DNA of 14,800 nucleotides, taken from RBG-16-66-20 sp049651845. GTDB lineage: Bacteria > Pseudomonadota > Gammaproteobacteria > Burkholderiales > SG8-39. A program made the position numbers and the translations under genes. Location: contig JBASCW010000160.1 in NCBI GenBank assembly GCA_049651845.1, positions 1 through 14,800 on the forward strand, read 5' to 3'. Each line of letters begins with the position of its first letter. Positions within the stretch are counted from its first letter, which is position 1. This document shows positions 1 through 7,175 of the stretch, one piece after another. The notes beneath the pieces are model-generated. The model did not search any database. It saw only the letters and a program-made list of their open reading frames with translations, and was not told where the DNA came from.

Positions 1-38
1 GCGCCCATCGGAATGTCGGATGCGCGAAGACGCCTCAT
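1..38 (-). CDS. Start of a further gene of the pseudopilus operon (partial, runs off the window)
   Basis: An ATG at 38-36 overlaps the stop of the upstream chimera as ATGA, the usual sign of translational coupling. It opens a frame reading MRRLRASDIPMG before the window ends. Only 12 codons are visible, so the product cannot be named. In betaproteobacterial operons that carry gspG, gspF and pilM/N/O-like genes, the gene after the PilO-like one is often a small membrane-anchored protein. That would suit the position, but nothing visible proves it. Confidence 0.35.
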   Translation of the reverse strand, partial: MRRLRASDIPMG

Positions 39-460
39 GGCCGCAACAGGTGCACCGTGAGGACCGCTTCGGCCTCGAGCACGCTGTCGTTCGCGCGCTT
101 GCGCCGCAAGTTGAGCTGGTCGAGCGACAGCACCGGGTTTTCCTCAAGCGCGTCCGCAAGGAACGCGCGCACTTGCGCGTAGGTTCCCTGCAGCGGCAGC
201 ACGACCTCGTAGCGCGCGATCCGACCTTCGGTGTCGACGAGCCGGTAGTCCGCCGCGCGCAGATCGAGTCCCGCGCCGCGCGCGCTGCCGTAGAGCCTCG
301 CCAGCCAGTCTACCTGGCCATCCTGCCGGTCGAAGTAGCCGTAGAAGGCGGCGAGCCGCGCCGAGGGGGCTCCGGCGCGCGCCTCTGCTTCGTCGGCGGC
401 TTCGAATTCCAGCGCAACCACACGGTTGGCGCTGTCCACGGCTTTGAGCTCGAAGCGCAT
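35..460 (-). pseudogene. Chimera: GspF N-terminus fused to the C-terminus of a PilO/GspM-like assembly protein
   Basis: This is a 141-residue open frame starting at the ATG 460-458, five bases after the original end of gspG. The first 28 or so residues (MRFELKAV, then EFEAADEAEARA) look like the start of GspF/PilC, the inner-membrane platform protein that normally follows gspG and is about 400 residues long. From about residue 33 (SARLAAFYGYF) to the end the protein instead looks like the last part of a PilO/GspM-type pseudopilus assembly protein. It has a DWLARLYGSA helix, then a YEVVLPLQGTYAQVRAFLA strand-helix, then a final strand ending VHLLRP. No membrane helix remains. The simplest reading is an in-frame deletion that removed most of gspF and the genes between. 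The frame stays open and overlaps the next gene, so a short soluble product may still be made, but neither parent function should survive. Family assignments come from sequence character, not a search. Confidence 0.6.
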
Positions 461-465
461 CGGGA

Positions 466-878
466 TCAGTTGTTGGTGATGTCCGCGTTCTCGCCAGTGC
501 CGCCGGGCTGGCCGTCCTTGCCGAAGGACAGCAGGTCGAAGTCGCCCTTGCGCCAGGGGCGCGGTAGACATAGGGCTTGCCCCACGGATCCAAGGGCACG
601 GCCTTCCTCAGATACGGGCCGTTTCACTGCGCCTCGTTGGCCGGGCGCTCGACCAGCGCCTTCAGGCCCTGCTCTGTGCTCGGGTAGCGGCGAAGATCGA
701 GCCGGTACTGATCGAGTGCCTTTTCGAACGCATCGATCTGGGCGCGCGCCACCCGTATCTCGGACTTGCCGACCTGCGAAAAGTATTTCGGCGCGACATA
801 CCCGGCGAGCAGGCCGATGATCACCACCACCACCACCAGCAGCAGCTCGAGCAACGTGAAGCCGTGGCGCGAACGCAT
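466..878 (-). pseudogene. gspG: Broken gspG, major pseudopilin of a type II-secretion-like system
   Basis: GspG is the major subunit of the T2SS pseudopilus, processed by prepilin peptidase at the inner membrane. The frame starts at 878 with MRSRHG followed by FTLLE, the prepilin cleavage site with Glu at +5, then a long hydrophobic helix and the pseudopilin segment GLLAGYVAPKYFSQVGKSE. Two lesions follow. Codon 85, where the family has Trp (AQ-W-NGPYL), is TGA at 626-624. The frame then continues correctly (NGPYLRKAVPLDPWGKPYVYRAPGA) until about 549-546, where one A is missing from an expected GCA-AAG-GGC. After that the family ending GDFDLLSFGKDGQPGG to DITNN is found in another frame, stopping at 468-466. 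The visible product is 84 residues instead of about 137 and lacks the C-terminal calcium-binding part, so it should not form a pseudopilus. The start codon directly abuts the stop of the LysR-like gene. Confidence 0.85.
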
Positions 879-1145
879 TCAGGCCACCCGGGTCGGGCGG
901 ACCGCGCGCTCTGTTTCATCCAGGGTCGCGATCACGTTTTTGGCGTGCTGGTAAAGCGTTTCGCCGTGCTCTGTCGGCACCACATTGCGGTGCATTCGTA
1001 CAAAGAGCGGTACGTCCAGGAACTCTTCAAGATTACGGATGCGTAACGACACGTTCGACTGAACGGTGCCGAGCGCGGTGGTGGCGCCGGAGAAGCTCTT
1101 TGCTTCGTACGCCGCGACGAAGAATCTCAGATCCTTGACATCCAA
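879..1145 (-). CDS. LysR-type HTH domain protein without effector domain
   Basis: This 88-residue protein consists of the LysR-family winged helix-turn-helix only. It opens MDVKDLRFFVAAYEAKSFSGA, then a recognition-helix region (TVQSNVSLRIRNLEEFL), then the family signature PLFVRMHRNVVPTEHG, and the start of the linker helix (LYQHAKNVIATLDE). Full LysR regulators are about 300 residues with a periplasmic-binding-protein-like inducer domain, which is absent here. The stop at 881-879 is immediately followed by the gspG ATG at 878, so the two were one transcription unit with the regulator first. It may be a truncated LysR gene, or a genuine short regulator of the gspG operon that binds DNA without an inducer. 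The clean ending that abuts gspG favours the second view slightly. A GGAGG stands 12 bases before the start, a rather long spacing. Confidence 0.75.
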   Translation of the reverse strand: MDVKDLRFFVAAYEAKSFSGATTALGTVQSNVSLRIRNLEEFLDVPLFVRMHRNVVPTEHGETLYQHAKNVIATLDETERAVRPTRVA

Positions 1146-1291
1146 AACCAGACCCTCCCCAAAGAGCCGGCGCGGTGATCGGTCGAGCGATCAGGAAATC
1201 GTTTTGGACAGCCGCGCAAACGGAAGCTTAGCGTCAAGCGCGCTGCAAGAAAATGAATCGTCGCGCGCTCGCGTATCTCATTGTCCTGAGC

Positions 1292-1304
1292 AGTTCGACG
1301 AACT
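1292..1304. repeat. 13-bp perfect inverted repeat, possible operator
   Basis: AGTTCG-A-CGAACT is a perfect dyad around one central base, placed between the divergent LysR-like gene and fadD. A dyad in such a position could be a regulator site. It lacks the T-N11-A spacing typical of LysR boxes, and a 13-bp dyad can arise by chance. Confidence 0.2.
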
Positions 1305-1643
1305 TCCTATGATCGTTGACACTTGCGAATCAAACATGAAAGTTTTGTTGAGCATGCGCTGCTATCTGCCATCTGGTTTCCTCGCGCCACAAGATTCTTC
1401 GAGGCGCCGTCGAGTTGCGTTGTCGGATCGCCGGGTCGGTGCACCGATGTGCTTCGATCCAACCGGATCGTTTTGCGTGACCTTGCGCGCTCGGCTGGTG
1501 AACTGCTCGGAATCCCGGCCATTGATGGGACCCTGACCGTCGCGGGAGGGGCGCATCATGGGTCCCCGCGTCCCATTGCCGGGTAGTACCCCCTGGGGTT
1601 GCTCAGGGCGCAGCCAATTTCTGGGGATCGCCGGCGGACGGGA

Positions 1644-1670
1644 TAGAATCGGCCGCAGGAGGAGGATCCG
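1644..1670 (+). promoter_or_regulatory. fadD leader: possible -10 box and strong ribosome-binding site
   Basis: TAGAAT at 1644-1649 is a good -10 hexamer, but no clear -35 is visible upstream. AGGAGGAGG ends about five bases before the ATG at 1671 and is a near-perfect Shine-Dalgarno sequence. It fixes the fadD start. If transcription begins just after the -10 box, the 5' leader is very short. Confidence 0.45.
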
Positions 1671-3341
1671 ATGGAAAAGATCTGGCTCAAGAGCTATCCG
1701 AAGGGGGTGGTGGCGGAGATCAACCCGGACGCCTACCGCTCGATCCCGCAGCTGATCGACGAGAACGTCGTCAAGTACCGCGATCGCAAGGCCTACATCT
1801 GCATGGGCAAGTCGATCACCTTCGGCGAAGTGGACACGCTTTCGACGCGCTTTGGCGCCTGGCTGCAGTCCAGGGGCCTCGCCAAGGGCGCGCGCGTCGC
1901 GGTCATGATGCCGAACGTGCTGCAGTACCCGGTGGCCGTGTTCGGCATCCTGCGCGCGGGGTACACGGTGGTGAACGTGAATCCGCTCTACACGCCGCGC
2001 GAGCTCGAGCACCAGCTCAAGGACTCCGGCGCCGAGGCGATCGTCATCCTCGAGAACTTCGCCACCACGCTGGAGCATGTGCTCGCGCGCACGCCGGTCA
2101 AGCACATCGTCGTCGCGAGTCTGGGCGACATGCTCGGCTTCAAGGGCCTGATCGTCAATTTCGTGGTGCGCAACGTCAAGAAGATGGTGCCGGCGTTCAA
2201 CCTGCCCGGCGCGGTGCGCTTCAACGCCGCGATCGGCGAGGCGGCAGGCATGCAGCTCAAGAAGCCGGACCTCCGCCCCGAGGACCTCGCCTTCCTGCAG
2301 TACACGGGCGGCACGACGGGCGTCTCGAAAGGCGCGATGCTGACGCACCGCAACGTGATCGCCAACATGGAGCAGGTCTCGGCCTGGTTCGCGCCGACGC
2401 GCAACGAGGCCGATCCGCACGTGATGGTCGCGCCGCTGCCGCTCTATCACATCTATGCGCTGACCTGTAACTGCCTGTTCATGCTGCGCGACGGCGGCTG
2501 CAACCTGCTGATCCCGAATCCGCGCGACATTCCGGGCTTTATCAAGGAACTCAAGAGCAACCGCTTTACCGCGATCTCGGGCCTCAACACGCTCTACAAC
2601 GCGCTGCTCAACCACCCGGAGTTCGCGCAGGTGGATTTCTCGCAGCTGCGCATGTCCTCGGCGGGCGGCATGGCGATGCAGAAGGCCGTGGCCGACCGCT
2701 GGCACAAGGCCACCAAGGTCCCGATCCTCGAGGGCTACGGTCTCACCGAGACTTCCCCGGTCGCGACCACCAACCCGGTGGACATCAAGGACTTCACGGG
2801 CACCATCGGCCTGCCGGTACCCTCCACGGTGATCACGATCCGCGACGACGAGGAGAACATCCTGCCGACCGGCAAGGTGGGCGAGATCTGCATCGCCGGC
2901 CCGCAGGTGATGAAGGGCTACTGGCAGCGGCCGGAGGACACGGCCAAGGTGATGACCAAGGACGGCGCGTTCAAGACCGGCGACATCGGCGTGATGGACG
3001 AGCGCGGCTTCGTCACCATCGTCGACCGCAAGAAGGACATGATCCTGGTGTCGGGCTTCAACGTCTACCCGAACGAGCTCGAGCAGGTGGTGGCGATGAT
3101 GCCGGGCGTGCTCGAGGTGGCGGCGATCGGCGTGCCCGACGAGCACTCGGGCGAGGTCCCCAAGCTGTTCATCGTCAAGAAGGACCCGGCGCTCACCGAG
3201 GCGCAGGTGATGGAGTTCTGCAAGGAGCAGCTCACCGGCTACAAGCGGCCGAAGTACGTCGAGTTCCGCGCCGAGCTGCCGAAGACCAACGTCGGCAAGA
3301 TCCTGCGCCGCGCGCTGCGCGACGAGAAGAAGGCGGCGTAA
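1671..3341 (+). CDS. fadD: Long-chain fatty acid-CoA ligase (acyl-CoA synthetase)
   Basis: This 556-residue protein of the ANL adenylate-forming family is close to the length of E. coli FadD (561). It activates long-chain fatty acids to acyl-CoA through an acyl-adenylate, using ATP and CoA at the inner face of the membrane, and so feeds beta-oxidation and lipid synthesis. Visible motifs are the P-loop YTGGTTGVSKG (residues 211-221), the A5 motif GYGLTETSP (355-363), TGD with the ribose-binding Asp at 436-438, the hinge and fatty-acyl signature DRKKDMILVSGFNVYP (452-467), and the C-terminal catalytic lysine in NVGKILRR (Lys543). The strong SD fixes the start. The TAA is followed without a frame change by the next gene's frame, so fadD and the permease are very likely co-transcribed. 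Its long antisense open frame is a codon-bias artefact. All catalytic elements are intact. Confidence 0.95.
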   Translation: MEKIWLKSYPKGVVAEINPDAYRSIPQLIDENVVKYRDRKAYICMGKSITFGEVDTLSTRFGAWLQSRGLAKGARVAVMMPNVLQYPVAVFGILRAGYTVVNVNPLYTPRELEHQLKDSGAEAIVILENFATTLEHVLARTPVKHIVVASLGDMLGFKGLIVNFVVRNVKKMVPAFNLPGAVRFNAAIGEAAGMQLKKPDLRPEDLAFLQYTGGTTGVSKGAMLTHRNVIANMEQVSAWFAPTRNEADPHVMVAPLPLYHIYALTCNCLFMLRDGGCNLLIPNPRDIPGFIKELKSNRFTAISGLNTLYNALLNHPEFAQVDFSQLRMSSAGGMAMQKAVADRWHKATKVPILEGYGLTETSPVATTNPVDIKDFTGTIGLPVPSTVITIRDDEENILPTGKVGEICIAGPQVMKGYWQRPEDTAKVMTKDGAFKTGDIGVMDERGFVTIVDRKKDMILVSGFNVYPNELEQVVAMMPGVLEVAAIGVPDEHSGEVPKLFIVKKDPALTEAQVMEFCKEQLTGYKRPKYVEFRAELPKTNVGKILRRALRDEKKAA

Positions 3342-3440
3342 CAGATTCACCAGGCCCATTCATTCAAGGGCCTGGCTTGGCTGGGCATCGCGATCGCGTC
3401 CTGGGGCGCGCTGTTCTCGGTCGCCAAGCGCACGCTGCCG

Positions 3441-4262
3441 GTGCTCGATCCGTTCTTCCTCGGCTCGTTCCGCTACGCCTTCGGCGTGCTGCTGTTCATC
3501 GCCATCCTGTGGATCGCCGAGGGCCGGCAGGCGCTGCGCTACGGCGGGCGCTTCCTGCCCGCGGCGGTCTACGGCCTGGTGGGCTTCTGCGGCTTCAACA
3601 TCCTCGTCTGGTGGGGCCTGTTCTACACCCGCCCCGAGCACGCCTCGATCGTCATGGCGCTGCAGACGCCGATGACCGCGCTCGCGGTCTGGCTGACGCG
3701 CGGGCTGCGGCCATCGCCGTTTACCGTAGGCTGCATCGCGGTGGCGATCGGCGGCGTGCTGGTGGTGGTGACGAAGGGAGACCCGTCGCAGGTGCTCGGC
3801 GGCGGGTCCCTGCTGGGCGACCTGCTCGTCTTCCTCGGCGCGGTGAGCTGGGTGATCTACACCATGGCAGGCCACCATTTCTCGGGCTGGTCGCCGCTGC
3901 GCATGACGGTGCTCACCTGCATCCCCGGCACCGTCGGCCTGCTCGCGATCAACGCCTTCACCATCGGCATGGGCTACTCGGTGCTGCCGACGCTCGACCA
4001 GCTGCTCTCGGTAAAGTGGCAGCTCGCCTACTTCGTCGTCTTCACCGTGGTGCTCGGCGTGCTCGGCTTCAACAACGGCGTGAAGTACCTCGGCGCGCTG
4101 AACGCGATGCCGATGCTCAACCTGATCCCGATCGTCGTCTTCGCCATCGAGGCCTGGCTCGGCCGCAGCTTCGCCGCGATCGAGTTGGGTGGCGCGGCCC
4201 TTGTCATTGGCGCGCTAGTAGCGAACAATCTGTATTTGCGGCGCAGCGCACCCCGGCCATGA
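3441..4262 (+). CDS. EamA/DMT-superfamily inner-membrane permease (start codon uncertain)
   Basis: This is a 10-helix drug/metabolite transporter type protein with two EamA halves. The first half carries the segment around TRPEHASIVMALQTPMTALA, and the second carries FNNGVKYLGALNAMPMLNLIPI, the position where the family has its conserved end-of-helix proline motif. The substrate cannot be read from sequence. Homology clearly extends upstream of the GTG at 3441: the same frame reads KGLAWLGIAIASWGALFSVAK from 3366, which is the missing first helix. Between the fadD stop (3339-3341) and 3441 this frame contains no ATG, GTG or TTG. Translation must therefore start at a rare codon (for example ATT 3345), come from readthrough of the fadD TAA in the same frame, or begin at 3441 and lack helix 1. 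No Shine-Dalgarno is obvious. The 3' end overlaps the response regulator by ATGA. Confidence 0.8.
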   Translation: MLDPFFLGSFRYAFGVLLFIAILWIAEGRQALRYGGRFLPAAVYGLVGFCGFNILVWWGLFYTRPEHASIVMALQTPMTALAVWLTRGLRPSPFTVGCIAVAIGGVLVVVTKGDPSQVLGGGSLLGDLLVFLGAVSWVIYTMAGHHFSGWSPLRMTVLTCIPGTVGLLAINAFTIGMGYSVLPTLDQLLSVKWQLAYFVVFTVVLGVLGFNNGVKYLGALNAMPMLNLIPIVVFAIEAWLGRSFAAIELGGAALVIGALVANNLYLRRSAPRP

Positions 4263-4870
4263 ACGTCCTCATCGTCGACGACCACCCGATGATGCTGGAG
4301 TACCTCTCCGGCGCGGTGGCGCGCGCGTTTGAGGGCGCGATCGCGCGTACCGCCAGCGACCTCGAGGGCGCAATTGAGGCGGTGCGAAGCGAGCAACCCC
4401 AGCTGGTGCTGCTCGATCTCGGCCTGCCCGGTTGCGGCGGCATCGAGTCGCTGCTGCGCTTTCGCAAGCAGTTTCCGGACATCCGCGTGGTCATCGTCTC
4501 GGCGGTCGAGGACCAGGCAGCGATCCGCGGCGCGCTGGCGGCGGGCGCGTCCGGTTACATCCCCAAGACGTCGAACCCGAAGGTGGTCGTGAACGCGCTG
4601 CGGCTGATCGGGGAGGGCGGCACCTACGTGCCGCCGCAAGCGCTGGCGGATGAAATCGCCCGCACGCCGGACTCCGCGTTGACCGAACGCCAGCGCGAGG
4701 TCATGCATCAGTTGCTGCGCGGCAGGACAATCGGACAAATCGCGCGCGACCTCGGCATCGCCGAGGCCACCGCCAAGCACCACGCGCATGCGGTCTACGC
4801 CGCATTTGGCGTTTCCTCCCGCGCGGATTTCATCCTCGCCGCCAGCCGCAGGGGCGTCGCGAGCGGGTGA
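4259..4870 (+). CDS. Two-component response regulator, NarL/LuxR type
   Basis: This 203-residue protein has a receiver domain at the N-terminus and a LuxR-type helix-turn-helix at the C-terminus. The receiver has the acidic pair Asp7-Asp8, the phospho-acceptor Asp53 in LLDLGLPG, and Lys103 in the IPKTSNPK loop, so all phosphorylation residues are present. The output domain runs from about residue 141 (LTERQREVMHQLL) through the HTH GQIARDLGIAEATAKHHAHAVYAAFGVSSRADFI. The start is the ATG at 4259 overlapping the permease stop (ATGA), which implies translational coupling. No sensor kinase is in the window, so the signal and targets are unknown. LuxR-type regulators of this size usually bind promoters as phosphorylated dimers. 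Confidence 0.92.
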   Translation: MNVLIVDDHPMMLEYLSGAVARAFEGAIARTASDLEGAIEAVRSEQPQLVLLDLGLPGCGGIESLLRFRKQFPDIRVVIVSAVEDQAAIRGALAAGASGYIPKTSNPKVVVNALRLIGEGGTYVPPQALADEIARTPDSALTERQREVMHQLLRGRTIGQIARDLGIAEATAKHHAHAVYAAFGVSSRADFILAASRRGVASG

Positions 4871-4876
4871 TCCGGG

Positions 4877-4888
4877 CGGTCTAGACCG
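4877..4888. repeat. 12-bp perfect palindrome behind the response regulator
   Basis: CGGTCTAGACCG, seven bases after the response-regulator stop, is a perfect palindrome containing the rare tetranucleotide CTAG. It is not followed by a T run, so it does not make a standard intrinsic terminator. It could be a protein-binding site or chance. Confidence 0.3.
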
Positions 4889-4897
4889 GCTGGGCCA

Positions 4898-4925
4898 TTG
4901 CGGCCCGATTGCCGACGGCTATTCT
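4898..4925 (+). promoter_or_regulatory. Possible weak promoter for the ABC exporter
   Basis: TTGCGG (4898-4903) and TATTCT (4920-4925) stand 16 bases apart in the only short gap before the exporter. Both hexamers match the sigma-70 consensus moderately. The placement is right for an island promoter, but the evidence is weak. Confidence 0.25.
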
Positions 4926-4965
4926 GATTCCCTAAAGGAACGCACGCATGCGGTGAGGGGGACGC

Positions 4966-5247
4966 GTGGCCACGCAGAACGCCGTAGCTGGCGGCTCGCC
5001 GGGCGGAGTATCCAGGGGCGATTTCGTCTGGACGCTCGGGCAGTTGTGCGCGCTGCACCGCATTCCCTTCGATCCTGGCCTGTTCCTCGGCCAGTTTCCC
5101 CCGCCGTACTAGCAGGAGAAGCTGCTCGCCGCACTCGGTGCTCTGGGTTTTCATGCCGGTCCGAGCGAATTTGCGGCGCTCGATTTCAAGTCCGTTTCCT
5201 TCCCCTGCATCGCCTTCCGACGTGACGCCGGCACGCTCGTTCCGGCG
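4966..5247 (+). pseudogene. N-terminal C39-like domain of the ABC exporter, interrupted by an amber codon
   Basis: A GTG at 4966, preceded by a GAGGGGG purine run, opens a frame that is continuous with the exporter at 5248. It contains a typical HlyB-class N-terminal segment: GDFVWTLGQLCALHRIPFDP, then FLGQFPPPY, then LLAALGALGFHAGPS and FPCIAFRRDAGT. After FPPPY the codon at 5110-5112 is TAG, at a place where related proteins usually continue with a polar residue. No other stop occurs up to 5248. The position where C39 peptidases have their catalytic Cys is not of peptidase type, so this is the degenerate C39-like domain that in HlyB binds unfolded RTX substrate. A product starting at 5248 would lack the first 94 residues of this domain. 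Full length would be 727 residues, the normal size for the family. Confidence 0.75.
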
Positions 5248-7149
5248 ATGCTGGCGGCGAGCGATGGGAACCAACTGGTGGTCTTCGAACCGGGAAGTCG
5301 AGAGCCGAAAGCCCTGTCGTTTGCAAAATTTAACGAAACCTTTGATCCCCTTGTCCTGCTGCTGCGCCGCGACGCGGCGCCCGCCAACGATCCGGACGAC
5401 GCAGGGGCCAGGCCGCAGAAGTTCGGCTTCAAATGGTTCGTCCCCGAGCTGCTGCGCCACAAGCGCATCTGGCGCGAGGTGCTGCTGGCCTCCCTCGCCA
5501 TCCAGCTGGTGGGGCTCGCCACGCCGCTCTTCACGCAGGTGGTGATCGACAAGGTGGTCGTGCACCACACCGAGAGCACGCTTTGGGTGGTGGGCCTGGG
5601 TCTGGCGATGTTCATGGCGTTCGGCGCGGCCATGTCCTGGATGCGCCAGTACCTGGTGCTGCACACCGGCAACCGCGTCGACGCGGTGCTGGGGCAATCG
5701 GTGTTCCGGCACCTGTTCCGCCTGCCGCTGCCGTACTTCGAGAACCGGCAGACCGGCGTGCTGGTCGCGCGCCTGAACGCGGTAGAGCAGATCCGCGAGT
5801 TCGTGGCCGGCGCCGCGGTGTCGCTGCTGCTCGACTGCCCGTTCCTCGTCGTCTTCCTCGCGGTGATGTTCTGGTACAGCTGGAAGCTCACGCTGATCGC
5901 GCTCGGCGTGCTGCTGCTCATCGTCGGCCTGTCGCTCGCGGTGACGCCGCTGTTCCGCGCCAGGCTCAACCGCCAGTTCCTGGTGGGCGCGCGCAACACG
6001 GCCTTCGTCACCGAGTACGTCTCGGGCATGGCCACGGTGAAGTCGCTGCAGATGGAGCCGGTGCTCGAAGACCGCTACGGCGATCTGCTCGCGCAGTACC
6101 TCGCCGCGAGTTTCGAGACGCGCCAGCTCGCCAACAGCTACAACACGGTGGCCAACGCGCTCGAGCAGGTGATGACGCTCGGCATCCTCGTGGTCGGCGC
6201 GCTGCTGGTGATGGACAGCGCCGCGCTCGCCTCGGCCGGCGCCGCGACCTTCACCATCGGCATGCTGGTCGCCTTCCAGATGTTCGCGAGCCGCCTCGCG
6301 CAGCCGATGCTGCGCCTCGTGGGCCTGTGGCAGCAGTTCCAGCAGGCAGAGATCGCCGTGCAGCGCCTGGGCGACGTCATGGACGTGCCCGCCGAGCCCT
6401 TCGCGCTCATCCCGCAAAGAGCGGGCGGACCGGACGCCAAGGCCGGGCGCATCGAATTCCAGTCGGTTTCCTTCCGTTACTCCGACAAGTACCCCTGGCT
6501 CTACCGCAACCTCAACCTCACCATCAAGCCCGGGCAGCTCACCGTGCTGGTGGGCCCCTCCGGCTGCGGCAAGAGCACGCTCGCCAAGCTGCTGCTGGGC
6601 TTCTACCCGCCTATCGACGGCCGCATCCTGATGGAAGGCCAGGACACGCGCACCATGAGCGCCAACGAACTGCGCGCCGCCTTTGGCGTCGTGCCGCAGG
6701 AAACCACGCTTTTCTCGGGCAGCGTCTACGACAACCTGCAGATGGCCAGCCCCCAGGCCGGCTTCGCGCAGATCGCGGAGGCCTGCCGCATGGCCGAGAT
6801 CCACGACGTGATCGAGGCCCTGCCGCAGGGCTACCAGACCCCGCTCGGCGAGCACGGCGTCGGACTCTCCGGCGGCCAGCGCCAGAGGATCGCCATCGCG
6901 CGCGCGCTCCTCAAGAACCCGCGCGTGCTGATCTTCGATGAGGCCACGAGCAACCTCGATGCGCCGACCGCCGAAGCCTTCGCGCAGACCGTGAACCAGC
7001 TCAAGGGCCGCGTGACCTTGCTGTTCATCGCCCACCAGCTGCCGCGCGGCCTGAAAGTGGACGAAGTCCTGCAGTTCGGCGCCAGTCCTGTGGGTGCCCA
7101 GTCGCCGACGCAGATGAGCGTCATTGAAGAAGACAAGGCGAAGTCGTGA
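5248..7149 (+). CDS. Type I secretion ABC exporter (HlyB class), open part
   Basis: This is an inner-membrane ABC exporter that drives one-step export of RTX-type proteins. From the ATG at 5248 it has 633 residues: the end of the C39-like domain, a six-helix transmembrane domain (about residues 75-350), and a nucleotide-binding domain. In the last, Walker A GPSGCGKST spans 436-444, the signature LSGGQRQR starts at 540, Walker B LIFDE has Asp564-Glu565, and the H-loop His is at 596. The ATPase core is complete. Upstream homology in the same frame shows that the natural start is at 4966, cut by TAG at 5110. ATG 5248 is the first usable start after that stop, so any product lacks most of the substrate-recognition domain unless the amber codon is suppressed. 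The family normally works with an HlyD adaptor and a TolC channel, and neither is present here. The likely cargo is the RTX lipase at 11801. Confidence 0.88.
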   Translation: MLAASDGNQLVVFEPGSREPKALSFAKFNETFDPLVLLLRRDAAPANDPDDAGARPQKFGFKWFVPELLRHKRIWREVLLASLAIQLVGLATPLFTQVVIDKVVVHHTESTLWVVGLGLAMFMAFGAAMSWMRQYLVLHTGNRVDAVLGQSVFRHLFRLPLPYFENRQTGVLVARLNAVEQIREFVAGAAVSLLLDCPFLVVFLAVMFWYSWKLTLIALGVLLLIVGLSLAVTPLFRARLNRQFLVGARNTAFVTEYVSGMATVKSLQMEPVLEDRYGDLLAQYLAASFETRQLANSYNTVANALEQVMTLGILVVGALLVMDSAALASAGAATFTIGMLVAFQMFASRLAQPMLRLVGLWQQFQQAEIAVQRLGDVMDVPAEPFALIPQRAGGPDAKAGRIEFQSVSFRYSDKYPWLYRNLNLTIKPGQLTVLVGPSGCGKSTLAKLLLGFYPPIDGRILMEGQDTRTMSANELRAAFGVVPQETTLFSGSVYDNLQMASPQAGFAQIAEACRMAEIHDVIEALPQGYQTPLGEHGVGLSGGQRQRIAIARALLKNPRVLIFDEATSNLDAPTAEAFAQTVNQLKGRVTLLFIAHQLPRGLKVDEVLQFGASPVGAQSPTQMSVIEEDKAKS

Positions 7150-7174
7150 AAAAGAAACTCAGATCAGGAGCCAA
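7114..7174. repeat. Left copy of a 61-bp imperfect direct repeat around the toxin-antitoxin cassette
   Basis: This copy covers the last 12 codons of the ABC gene (MSVIEEDKAKS, stop) and the following leader, which contains GTGAAAAAGAAAC and AGGAGCCAA. It aligns without gaps to 7791-7851 with 46 of 61 bases identical by hand count. It ends one base before the toxin stop codon at 7176-7178. Confidence 0.8.
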
Positions 7175-7175
7175 A

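Larger units (their letters stand above)
1146..1670. other. Gene-free stretch between the divergent LysR-like gene and fadD
   Basis: These 525 bases separate two divergently oriented units and should hold both promoters. I see no convincing gene. The open frames here lack ribosome-binding sites and domain character. Composition is lower in G+C than fadD between about 1190 and 1400. Recognisable items are the perfect inverted repeat at 1292-1304 and the fadD leader at its right end. A TTGACA at 1316-1321 lacks a matching -10 box at normal spacing. Confidence 0.6.

Noticed and set aside
1362..3359. A 665-residue open frame antisense to fadD
   Set aside because: It is His/Arg/Leu-rich with no domain, and lies exactly opposite a fully convincing fadD. 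High third-position G+C keeps the reverse frame open. The 746-residue frame opposite the exporter (4795-7035) is the same artefact.
3377..4870. A 497-residue open frame running across the permease into the response regulator
   Set aside because: Only its last 203 residues (from ATG 4259) are protein-like. The first part is an Arg/Ala-rich shifted reading of the permease gene, so it is not a fusion protein.
624..5112. Stop-codon reassignment, to explain TGA in gspG and TAG in the exporter
   Set aside because: Two different stop codons are involved, gspG also has a frameshift, and intact genes here use TGA and TAA as true stops. Ordinary gene decay, or sequence error, is simpler.
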